From Deltaproteobacteria bacterium (GTDB taxonomy: Bacteria; Desulfobacterota; DSM-4660; Desulfatiglandales; HGW-15), in contig JAFGPH010000312.1 of assembly GCA_016926135.1 (NCBI GenBank), positions 1 to 20,900 on the forward strand: a DNA stretch of 20,900 nucleotides, in the 5' to 3' direction. Position 1 is the first letter of the stretch. The number at the start of each line of letters is the position of its first letter. A program made the translations under genes and the position numbers. The notes below the pieces were generated by a model. The model saw only the letters and a program-made list of their open reading frames with translations, was not told the origin of the DNA and ran no database searches. Below are positions 16,696 through 20,900 of this stretch, piece after piece.

Positions 16696-17110
16696 GGCCA
16701 AGATATTCGGTACGAAGACCTGTATTCAAGGCGGCGATAAACTGCCTTCTGTCTGAGGTAACAAACAGATCCGACTGCCACTCGAGAGCACAGGCGACAT
16801 GCACAGCGTCCGGTGCGCGCAAGACATTACTCTCCAAGAGCTTTACCGAACGCGAGACCACTGAAGGGGTGATCTGTAGCACAGTCGCGTCCCGGACATC
16901 ATCCAACAACTGCTTTCTTGCCGCCCGATACTCAGCGTTAGTCAAAATGCGCTCTCTCAGACGCCGGTTGAGGCCAGAAACGATTTCAGGGACCAATATA
17001 ACGCAAAAGGCCAACTCAGAAGCGCTCTCCAAAAAGCGATCCATTTCATCGCTGCCAGCCTCTTGCACATACCTTTTGGCAAAGGAAGATGAATCAACTG
17101 CCAGTTTCAT
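16673..17110 (-). CDS. vapC: PIN-domain ribonuclease toxin, VapC family
   Basis: PIN toxins are Mg-dependent ribonucleases. This 145-residue protein has the acidic set D6 (VDSSSF), E42 (PEIVSG), D101 (APDAVHVA) and D120 (VTSDRRQF), in the order and spacing of active VapC-like enzymes. The start overlaps the antitoxin stop by four bases (17107-17110), as usual for such pairs. The last six codons and stop lie in a 44-bp repeat found again at 17535-17578, so the natural C-terminus may have been replaced. The downstream 180 bp to the HD gene hold this repeat and nothing else recognised. Confidence 0.88.
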   Translation of the reverse strand: MKLAVDSSSFAKRYVQEAGSDEMDRFLESASELAFCVILVPEIVSGLNRRLRERILTNAEYRAARKQLLDDVRDATVLQITPSVVSRSVKLLESNVLRAPDAVHVACALEWQSDLFVTSDRRQFIAALNTGLRTEYLGQSGKGEA

Positions 17111-17340
17111 TCAGCCGTCTCACGTTCCTCCAGGATAGCAGACGATAAGTCGCTTCCTCGGACACGCAACCGGATTCCCGGTTGCTTCCATGCAGGGGTC
17201 CCTCGGGGCCTTTCAGAAAATGGAACTACTTCAGCCACAGGCTTCCCGCGTCGGAGAAGGACAAGTGTCTCTCCGTGTTCCACCTCAGTTATGAAATCGG
17301 AAGCCCTTTTGCGGAAATCGGTGAAGGCAATAGTTTTCAT
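17107..17340 (-). CDS. Phd/YefM-family antitoxin
   Basis: It neutralises the PIN toxin encoded just downstream and should repress the operon. MKTIAFTDFRKRASDFITEVEHGETLVLLRRGKPVAEVVP is written here in two parts: residues 1-16 form the Phd/YefM first strand and helix, and GETLVLLRRGKPVAEVVPF is the family's second block. The ATG at 17340 is chosen because AGGAGGT lies directly upstream; the frame is open to 17364. The length is 77 residues, with a disordered C-terminal toxin-binding tail. A promoter and a double TGTACA operator lie upstream. Confidence 0.88.
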   Translation of the reverse strand: MKTIAFTDFRKRASDFITEVEHGETLVLLRRGKPVAEVVPFSERPRGTPAWKQPGIRLRVRGSDLSSAILEERETAE

Positions 17341-17356
17341 CTCTATACCTCCTAAA

Positions 17357-17376
17357 ATGTACATTCAATTGTACAT
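17357..17376 (-). promoter_or_regulatory. Double TGTACA operator of the antitoxin-toxin pair
   Basis: Two TGTACA hexamers at 17358-17363 and 17370-17375 are centred 12 bp apart, within a 7-6-7 inverted repeat (ATGTACA and TGTACAT). This matches the known core and spacing of the YefM-YoeB operator, where YefM binds long and short TGTACA palindromes. The site overlaps the -10 box, so autorepression is likely. Confidence 0.75.
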
Positions 17377-17396
17377 CCCGAGAGGCATTTTGTCAA
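17368..17396 (-). promoter_or_regulatory. Sigma-70-type promoter of the antitoxin-vapC operon
   Basis: On the minus strand a perfect TTGACA (17396-17391) and TACAAT (17373-17368) are 17 bases apart. The -10 box is inside the TGTACA operator. Confidence 0.8.
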
Positions 17397-17534
17397 GGCT
17401 AGGTATCGAGGCAGGTATCGAGGTATTGAGGTCAACGACCGGGGTGAAAGGTGCGTGGCGTCATTCCCGCGCATGCTTGTTCACCCCGATGTGTACCCCC
17501 GGCACGTCGAAGATCCCGGCTCACCGGGGGGCGT
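17397..17534. repeat. Intergenic region with short tandem and inverted repeats
   Basis: AGGTATCGAGG occurs at 17401-17411 and 17413-17423, followed by a partial copy. CGGGGTGAA (17440-17448) and TTCACCCCG (17480-17488) form a 9-bp stem. A further CCCCCGG/CCGGGGGG pair lies near 17504-17532. A minus-strand frame here (17432-17710) has no family features. I see no gene. Confidence 0.5.
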
Positions 17535-17578
17535 GATGGTGTGGGGAGGGGAAGTTTAAAGCTCGTCTTTACCCGATT
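17535..17578 (-). repeat. Copy 2 of the 44-bp repeat, at the end of the cassette array
   Basis: It is 38/44 identical to 16652-16695. It begins exactly where the R'' half-site of the last cassette should continue into the rest of an attC site, so it marks the broken end of the array. It encodes the final residues SGKDEL and stop of the membrane-protein gene. Confidence 0.7.
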
Positions 17579-17924
17579 TAGAGGCCGGTTTTGTATACCA
17601 CATAGCACAAATGGCAACTCCACCAACAAGGAGTGGAGGAAATAGACCGATGACAAAGTTGCCCCACCCGCTATACCTAAGGATCTCCGGAAAGTAATTG
17701 CCTGGAACATGCCAAATCGGTACGCAAATCAGCGCCGCCAATACAACACTTAGCCATCGACGAAACGGCGCCAGAGTACGAAATGCGCGAGTAGTGAGCA
17801 GGATCATAGCCACCAGCGCTGACAATTGACACACGGGGACAAACAAGACCTGTTCCCCGTGCGCATAAGCGGGTGAAGTCGAGAGCATCAGCAGTAGATA
17901 TACGATTGCTACTTTGCTTCTCAT
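17556..17924 (-). CDS. Small membrane protein with signal sequence (integron cassette gene)
   Basis: This 122-residue protein is of unrecognised family. It has a signal-like N-terminus (hydrophobic 5-17, then SPAYA before His22) and hydrophobic segments at about 26-45, 57-73 and 88-109. The ATG at 17924 is 13 bases after the crossover point of the preceding attC, and the GAGG that serves as its ribosome site lies in the attC R' box itself, so the cassette carries no promoter of its own. The last residues run past a damaged R'' box (GCCTCTAA) into a dispersed repeat, so the true C-terminus may have been lost. Role unknown. Confidence 0.65.
   Translation of the reverse strand: MRSKVAIVYLLLMLSTSPAYAHGEQVLFVPVCQLSALVAMILLTTRAFRTLAPFRRWLSVVLAALICVPIWHVPGNYFPEILRYSGWGNFVIGLFPPLLVGGVAICAMWYTKPASKSGKDEL
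17577..17585 (-). other. Truncated attC half-site (R'' remnant)
   Basis: On the minus strand GCCTCTAAA is complementary to the TTAGAGGC with which this cassette begins at the attC ending at 17930, except that the final C of GCCTCTAAC is now A. The rest of the attC is missing and replaced by the 44-bp repeat. Confidence 0.6.
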
Positions 17925-17929
17925 TTCGG

Positions 17930-17996
17930 CCTCTAACGAAAAGCTAAGTGGCGCGGCGGCTTTTTGCCGCGTGCGACTTGAGCTACATGTTATGGC
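17930..17996 (-). other. attC recombination site (after the nucleotidyltransferase cassette)
   Basis: R'' GCCATAAC (17996-17989) supplies the stop codon TAA of the nucleotidyltransferase. The inner arms AGCTCAAGT and ACTTAGCT pair with one extrahelical C. The terminal hairpin is GCGGC-AAAAA-GCCGC. R' is GTTAGAGG (17937-17930). The length is 67 bp. Confidence 0.85.
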
Positions 17997-18439
17997 AAAT
18001 GCTCGAGATCCTCCAAATCCTTGTGTCTACCAGCGGCGCGCTTGTTCTTCTTCAGATCCTGAAGCGAAATGAAGTTTATGAGTATTCCATCAATTTCGAT
18101 GACATCTCGTTTGGAAAAACACTGGTTGAAATCCACACCAGATGCGCCTGTGATCACCTCTATTCGAACGGGTGGAACGCCCATGCGAATTACTTTGTCT
18201 TTTTCAAGGAACAAGCTTTCATTAATCGTATCACTTGGCATTCCAAACTCAGTAAAGACAGAGGCGAGTTTTTTGGAATTGGATTCGCTCGTTTCAATCC
18301 ATATGTCCATATCCCCGGTTGCTCGTGGATATCCGTGGTAGCCGACGGCATACCCCCCCACCAGCATGTACCGAACATCATGAGAGTTCAGCAATTTCAA
18401 GAAATCTTTGAAGTCTGGATGCAAGTCGATCTTGGCCAT
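17990..18439 (-). CDS. Nucleotidyltransferase-fold protein (integron cassette gene)
   Basis: This 149-residue protein has the minimal nucleotidyltransferase pattern: LVGGYAVGYHGYPRATGDMDIWIE, shown here as GG (28-29) followed by D43 and D45 in DMDIW, and a later acidic position in RIEV. Proteins of this fold include antibiotic nucleotidyltransferases, MNT antitoxins and AbiEii-type toxins that modify tRNA or other targets. AAGGA lies seven bases before the ATG at 18439. Its start lies within the preceding small gene (62-base overlap), and its stop codon is inside the attC R'' box, showing that gene and site form one cassette. A toxin or antitoxin role is plausible but unproven. Confidence 0.82.
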   Translation of the reverse strand: MAKIDLHPDFKDFLKLLNSHDVRYMLVGGYAVGYHGYPRATGDMDIWIETSESNSKKLASVFTEFGMPSDTINESLFLEKDKVIRMGVPPVRIEVITGASGVDFNQCFSKRDVIEIDGILINFISLQDLKKNKRAAGRHKDLEDLEHLP

Positions 18440-18578
18440 AAATCATCCTTCTGTTTATCTCGATAGCTTCGATTCGCTCCAACGCGCTCTTTGAAAGCCA
18501 ATACTTCTTTTCCTCCCCGATATCATCCAGGGTGGTGACGTTTACCTTCTTCTTATCAAGACGTGGAATTTCTTCCAT
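18378..18578 (-). CDS. Small partner protein of the cassette nucleotidyltransferase
   Basis: This 66-residue charged protein starts MEEIPRLDKKKVNVTTLDD and continues SALERIEAIEINRRMIYGQD. The pattern of a short strand followed by a helix ending in a NRRxIYG block looks familiar from small genes beside nucleotidyltransferases. It overlaps the nucleotidyltransferase start by 62 bases, implying coupled translation. GGAGGA lies about nine bases upstream of the ATG. The cassette's 5' boundary is only 35 bases upstream, so it probably depends on outside transcription. An antitoxin role is inferred from the pairing only. Confidence 0.7.
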   Translation of the reverse strand: MEEIPRLDKKKVNVTTLDDIGEEKKYWLSKSALERIEAIEINRRMIYGQDRLASRLQRFLEIAELS

Positions 18579-18606
18579 AAATAATGGTCCTCCAGATTGC
18601 CCTCTC

Positions 18607-18682
18607 CCATAATCGCTGCGGTTAAGGGGGCGGCAAAGAAGCGTAGCGCATTTGCCGATCCATCTTCAACCGCTTGTTGGCG
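18607..18682 (-). other. attC recombination site (after the parE-type cassette)
   Basis: R'' is CGCCAAC (18682-18676). The inner arms GCGGTTGAAG and CTTAACCGC pair with one extrahelical G. CGGCAAA and TTTGCCG form the top of the hairpin. The R' region reads GATTATGG, with A where GTT is expected. The length is about 76 bp. The R'' box begins three bases after the toxin stop codon. Confidence 0.85.
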
Positions 18683-18685
18683 AAA

Positions 18686-18982
18686 TCAGGGCAACTTCGA
18701 CGGATCAAGCAAACGTGCACCGTGGTAAACCGTCAGGACTTCGGCCAAGTTGACCTTGACCCGGTAAACAATCCGATAGCTGCCAAGGAGAATCTCCCGA
18801 ATCGCTGGATCCTTCAACTCAGGAACGACTCTGCCGGAGTTCGGGAAGCCTGCCAGACGTTCGGCGGCCACAAGGATGTCCATCGCGAAAAGCTTGGCGT
18901 ATTGAGGGGAATCCGCTGCAATGAAGTTCGTGATTGCCTCCAGGTCATCAGCCGCCTGTGGCGTCCATCTTACTTCAGCCAT
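18686..18982 (-). CDS. RelE/ParE-family toxin (integron cassette gene)
   Basis: This 98-residue protein has the ParE/RelE layout: VRWTPQAADDLEAITNFI at the N-terminus, then FPNSGRVVPE, then IREILLGSYRIVYRV and a final strand TVYHGARL. Family members act on ribosome-bound mRNA or on gyrase; the ParE-like SGR and YRIVYRV blocks make gyrase inhibition somewhat more likely. The ATG overlaps the antitoxin stop by 13 bases. The stop is three bases from the attC R'' box. Confidence 0.9.
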   Translation of the reverse strand: MAEVRWTPQAADDLEAITNFIAADSPQYAKLFAMDILVAAERLAGFPNSGRVVPELKDPAIREILLGSYRIVYRVKVNLAEVLTVYHGARLLDPSKLP

Positions 18983-19152
18983 TCGGCCATCCTTTCTTTG
19001 ACTTCCAAATGTGAGATGGTCTTTCCGGCTTCGGCCTCCCTGAGTCCCCTCTCGACTTTGGCCAGGAAGAGAAGGCGTTCCATGGCATCTTCGATCGTCG
19101 CGTCATTAGGAAGATCTTCGACGGCTTCAATTATCATCTGTTTCGCTGTCAT
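18970..19152 (-). CDS. Antitoxin of the RelE/ParE-type pair
   Basis: This 60-residue mostly helical acidic protein (MTAKQMIIEAVEDLPNDA at the start) overlaps the toxin start and has the size and position of a cognate antitoxin. Residues about 14-36 (DLPNDATIEDAMERLLFLAKVE) match the short helical antitoxins that accompany ParE-like toxins. The ATG at 19152 is supported by AAGGAG seven bases upstream; the frame extends to 19170 without a better start. Confidence 0.82.
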   Translation of the reverse strand: MTAKQMIIEAVEDLPNDATIEDAMERLLFLAKVERGLREAEAGKTISHLEVKERMAEWLK

Positions 19153-19204
19153 GAGAACACTCCTTTGCAATTATTGCTCTTCGTCTTCTTCGGTAAAATC
19201 AATA

Positions 19205-19266
19205 CGCCAACGTAAAAACGGGAGCGGGCCGAAGGCACGCGATCCGGTGCAGCGCCGGGTTAGGGC
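19205..19266 (-). other. Degenerate attC site (after the GIY-YIG cassette)
   Basis: R'' GCCCTAAC (19266-19259) contains the stop codon of the GIY-YIG gene, and R' is GTTGGCG (19211-19205). The 5' arm CCGGCGCTGCACCGG looks like a normal attC arm, but the expected complementary 3' arm is absent. Its place is taken by CCGCTCCCGTTTTTAC. The ends are correct, the interior is chimeric. Confidence 0.65.
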
Positions 19267-20150
19267 CGCTCGCTTCCGCTTAACACAAAGACTCCATCCG
19301 CATTCTTCTTGAGAGTGATCCTGTCGCCCTTTCTTAATCCAATCTCCTCCAAGGCATCCACAAGCCTTGCCTTTTCTCGTCCAGCGCCCGTCCATAGCAC
19401 AGAAGACAACCACACCACTCCTTCTTCGGTTTCGTGAACGCCCGCTTCGTAAGTCACATCTCCGATAGCCAGCCGAACAGGCATCTTCCGTCCGCGTTCA
19501 TGAGGCAGAGAATCAGAACTATCCTTATTGATGGAAAGTTCGCACATGTCTTTCTTATCGGTTTTGTAAATGCCTTGGCTTGTGACGCGGCCTTCAACAA
19601 AGGTTCGGTTCCGCTTGCCAGCCTCTGCCGAAAATGACTTCCCGGTCTGATTCACATGTCTTTCCTCGGCAGGAAGCACCATACCCGTCTTGGTTTCTTC
19701 CTGCCACGGGTCTGGACTGCTACGCTCATTTCTAATTCCTCTTTCTTGTGTCACAATTTTCAAGAAAGCGTGAAGCCTCGCCCTTTCAGCGTCCTCGTTT
19801 GATACAGTGAGGCTGAATCCTTCAAGCTCATTGAGTAATCGTGATTTCTTCTGCAAAATGCTGATAATCTTTCTTTCTTCGCTTTTCCGATCTTCGGATT
19901 CCTTGTACTTGATCCTGACCTTGAATCCACGACCTTTGAGATAGCGCACAGCCTCGCCTACCTTGAAATCGGTAGGAGCAGAGAACTTTGCCGAGATGTA
20001 GTCTCCGAAGCGTCCTATTGCTCGTGAACTCTCTCCCACGTATAATGGTACTTCGAGGCAGTTCTCATCGTCGGAGAAAAAGAGAACGTAAACGATTTCC
20101 GTCTCTTGAGGAAACTCTATTTCCGCAAAGTCAGAAAAACTGAAGTCCAT
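19260..20150 (-). CDS. GIY-YIG superfamily protein with unknown C-terminal domain (integron cassette gene)
   Basis: This 296-residue protein has an N-terminal GIY-YIG-type nuclease domain: VYV (20-22) and YVG (37-39) at the two strand motifs, R47 in RFGDY, E91/E92 before the helix KIISILQ, and N107 in RLLNELEG. These are the catalytic and structural positions of the fold. A low-complexity charged linker covers about 135-215, and a C-terminal module (about 222-296, beginning MPVRLAIGDV) of no family I know ends with a GDRITLKK strand. GGAGGAG lies just upstream of the ATG. The gene begins about 32 bases from the cassette boundary, and its TAA stop is within the attC R'' box. Candidate role: a DNA-cleaving or defence nuclease; untested. 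Confidence 0.75.
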   Translation of the reverse strand: MDFSFSDFAEIEFPQETEIVYVLFFSDDENCLEVPLYVGESSRAIGRFGDYISAKFSAPTDFKVGEAVRYLKGRGFKVRIKYKESEDRKSEERKIISILQKKSRLLNELEGFSLTVSNEDAERARLHAFLKIVTQERGIRNERSSPDPWQEETKTGMVLPAEERHVNQTGKSFSAEAGKRNRTFVEGRVTSQGIYKTDKKDMCELSINKDSSDSLPHERGRKMPVRLAIGDVTYEAGVHETEEGVVWLSSVLWTGAGREKARLVDALEEIGLRKGDRITLKKNADGVFVLSGSERP

Positions 20151-20174
20151 CGCTCCTCCGGCGTTTTTTATTGT

Positions 20175-20239
20175 GCCCTAACGAAGAGCTCACCGGGAGC
20201 CGATTTTTATCGGCGATCCGGTGGAGCGATATGTTCGGC
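20175..20239 (-). other. attC recombination site (after hicBA)
   Basis: This is the best-formed site. R'' is GCCGAAC (20239-20233). The inner arms GCTCCACCGG and CCGGTGAGC pair with one extrahelical C. The terminal hairpin is GCCGAT-AAAA-ATCGGC. R' reads GTTAGGGC (20182-20175). The length is 65 bp, normal for attC. Confidence 0.9.
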
Positions 20240-20262
20240 GAATGCGCTGACCGCAAACCCTC

Positions 20263-20499
20263 TCAGGAATAATAGACCTTTAAGAAATCATCTCTTGAAA
20301 TCTTGGACTGAGTGAGAATCGTGCGTAAAGTGGAGCGTTTTATTGTTGGATGATTTGGGATCGTGAGAGGAGTGCGTGTGCCATCTGGATTTTCCCTCAG
20401 CATCGCAATGTGATTCTCCTCACGAATTAAACGAAAGCCCAGCTGCTCCAGAGCGCCAATTACCTTTCGGGTAGGGGCATCTGAAGGGAATTTTGGCAT
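20263..20499 (-). CDS. hicA: HicA-family mRNA interferase toxin
   Basis: HicA has a double-stranded-RNA-binding-like fold and cleaves mRNA. This 78-residue protein has the family layout: helix KVIGALEQLGF, strand with the catalytic-type histidine H30 (REENHIAML), then TPLTIPNHPTIKRSTLRTIL, giving the PxH and L..IL pattern. The ATG shares one base with the hicB stop (TAATG). In this cassette the antitoxin gene comes first. The stop lies 24 bases before the attC R'' box. Confidence 0.9.
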   Translation of the reverse strand: MPKFPSDAPTRKVIGALEQLGFRLIREENHIAMLRENPDGTRTPLTIPNHPTIKRSTLRTILTQSKISRDDFLKVYYS

Positions 20500-20723
20500 T
20501 AAACAGCCACCCCGGCTTCGGCAATGAAAGCTTCGAGAACAGGGGGGTCAGAATCGATTTCATCAAGACCGAACGTGTCGATATGAAACTTGATGGCCGA
20601 TTTCACATCCTCAAGGGCTGCCTCATAGGAGTCGCCTTGCCCGACTACCACCCCCTTCAATCCCAGCGGGTAGGCGACATATGTATCAGGATGCTTTTCG
20701 ACAACTATTTTAAATTGTTTCAT
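20499..20723 (-). CDS. hicB: HicB-family antitoxin
   Basis: This 74-residue protein has the degraded RNase H-like fold of HicB: strands KQFKIVVEK and TYVAYPLGLKG, then VVGQGDSYEAALEDVKSAIKF, matching the usual GxG.(T/S)xeEAl..... helix, and an acidic tail. There is no separate DNA-binding domain after about residue 60. The ATG at 20723 has TTGGAG ten bases upstream. It is coupled to hicA by a one-base overlap and has its own -10 box in the cassette leader. Confidence 0.87.
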   Translation of the reverse strand: MKQFKIVVEKHPDTYVAYPLGLKGVVVGQGDSYEAALEDVKSAIKFHIDTFGLDEIDSDPPVLEAFIAEAGVAV

Positions 20724-20763
20724 ATTTTAATCTCCAAGATCCGGCGTTTTCGATTCGCTGCTA

Positions 20764-20769
20764 ATTATA
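20764..20769 (-). promoter_or_regulatory. Candidate -10 box of the hicBA cassette
   Basis: A perfect TATAAT on the minus strand lies about 40 bases before the hicB ATG in the 94-base cassette leader. A -35 at the right spacing is poor (ATGTGA or TGTGAA), so strength is uncertain. Confidence 0.45.
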
Positions 20770-20811
20770 TCACAATTTCAAGTCCTTCACATAAATGCCT
20801 ATCTTTTGATC

Positions 20812-20900
20812 GCCGAATCGCGGCGCTGACCCGTGGAACGAAGCTTGCGGGTGCCGTAGGCACATGCAAGCGAGTGACATCGGGTCCAGTGCCTTGTTCC
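20812..20900 (-). other. attC recombination site of the upstream cassette (runs off window)
   Basis: The 5' end GGAAC at the window edge is the tail of the R'' box. GGCACTGGACCCG and CGGGTCAGCGCC pair with one extrahelical G and one mismatch. CTCGCTTGC and GCAAGCTTCG, then GTGCC-TAC-GGCAC, form the inner part. The 3' end reads GA-TTCGGC, and TTCGGC is complementary to the R'' box of the next (hicBA) cassette. Confidence 0.78.

Larger units (their letters stand above)
17577..20900 (-). other. Integron gene-cassette array (no integrase in window)
   Basis: Five cassettes run head to tail on the minus strand, each a gene or gene pair followed by an attC-like site. In every case the cassette's first bases are complementary to the R'' box at its own end: TTCGGC/GCCGAAC, TTAGGGC/GCCCTAAC, TTGGCG/CGCCAAC, TTATGG/GCCATAAC and TTAGAGGC/GCCTCTAA. 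That relation follows from cassette circularisation and would not arise by chance. Cargo is rich in toxin-antitoxin pairs, as in sedentary chromosomal integrons. attI and intI, if present, should be beyond 20900. Confidence 0.85.

Noticed and set aside
16673..17340. The vapBC-type pair as a further integron cassette
   Set aside because: No attC hairpin follows vapC, and the required match between a cassette start and an R'' box is absent.
17432..17710. Minus-strand 92-codon frame over the array end
   Set aside because: It runs across the repeat and the membrane-protein gene in another frame; no family features.

Overview
The window reads as a GC-rich bacterial chromosome segment. It is probably from a deltaproteobacterial lineage (Desulfobacterota or similar). 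That placement is an inference from the gene mix and from the AT-rich and palindromic intergenic repeats; there is no rRNA or marker gene to prove it. No tRNA, rRNA, CRISPR array or intact transposase gene was found.

Positions 1-12419 hold a surface-polysaccharide nucleotide-sugar locus, almost all on the minus strand. One unit (12419 down to 8290) is rfbB-rfbA-rfbC followed by a GT39-type membrane glycosyltransferase; it makes the dTDP-sugar intermediate up to the 3,5-epimerase step, and no rfbD is present. A second unit (6278 down past position 1) is rfbG-rfbH-rfbF, an NAD-dependent epimerase/reductase, and a NeuB-type synthase with a C-terminal cupin that runs off the left edge. Its first three genes give CDP-4-keto-3,6-dideoxyglucose, the precursor of 3,6-dideoxyhexoses. 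The RfbH here carries an extra N-terminal domain that looks like a MazF/PemK toxin fold. A second GT-C type membrane glycosyltransferase (6577-8187, plus strand) lies between the two units and converges on the GT39 gene.

Positions 12475-16488 hold a palindromic element, a two-gene plus-strand operon (a GarA/OdhI-like FHA protein and a metallo-beta-lactamase-fold hydrolase), a 127-bp MITE with perfect 21-bp ends and a TTAG duplication, an MFS transporter and a small HD-domain protein.

Positions 16652-20900 are the accessory part. A vapBC-type toxin-antitoxin pair with a TGTACA-TGTACA operator lies next to an array of integron gene cassettes on the minus strand. I identify four complete attC-like sites, one running off the right edge, and one truncated half-site. 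The support is internal: the first bases of each cassette are complementary to the R'' box at that cassette's own end, as integron recombination requires. The cassettes carry hicBA, a GIY-YIG-domain protein, a relE/parE-type toxin-antitoxin pair, a nucleotidyltransferase with a small overlapping partner gene, and a small membrane protein. The integrase, if there is one, should lie beyond the right edge. The array ends abruptly at a 44-bp repeat that also caps the vapC gene.
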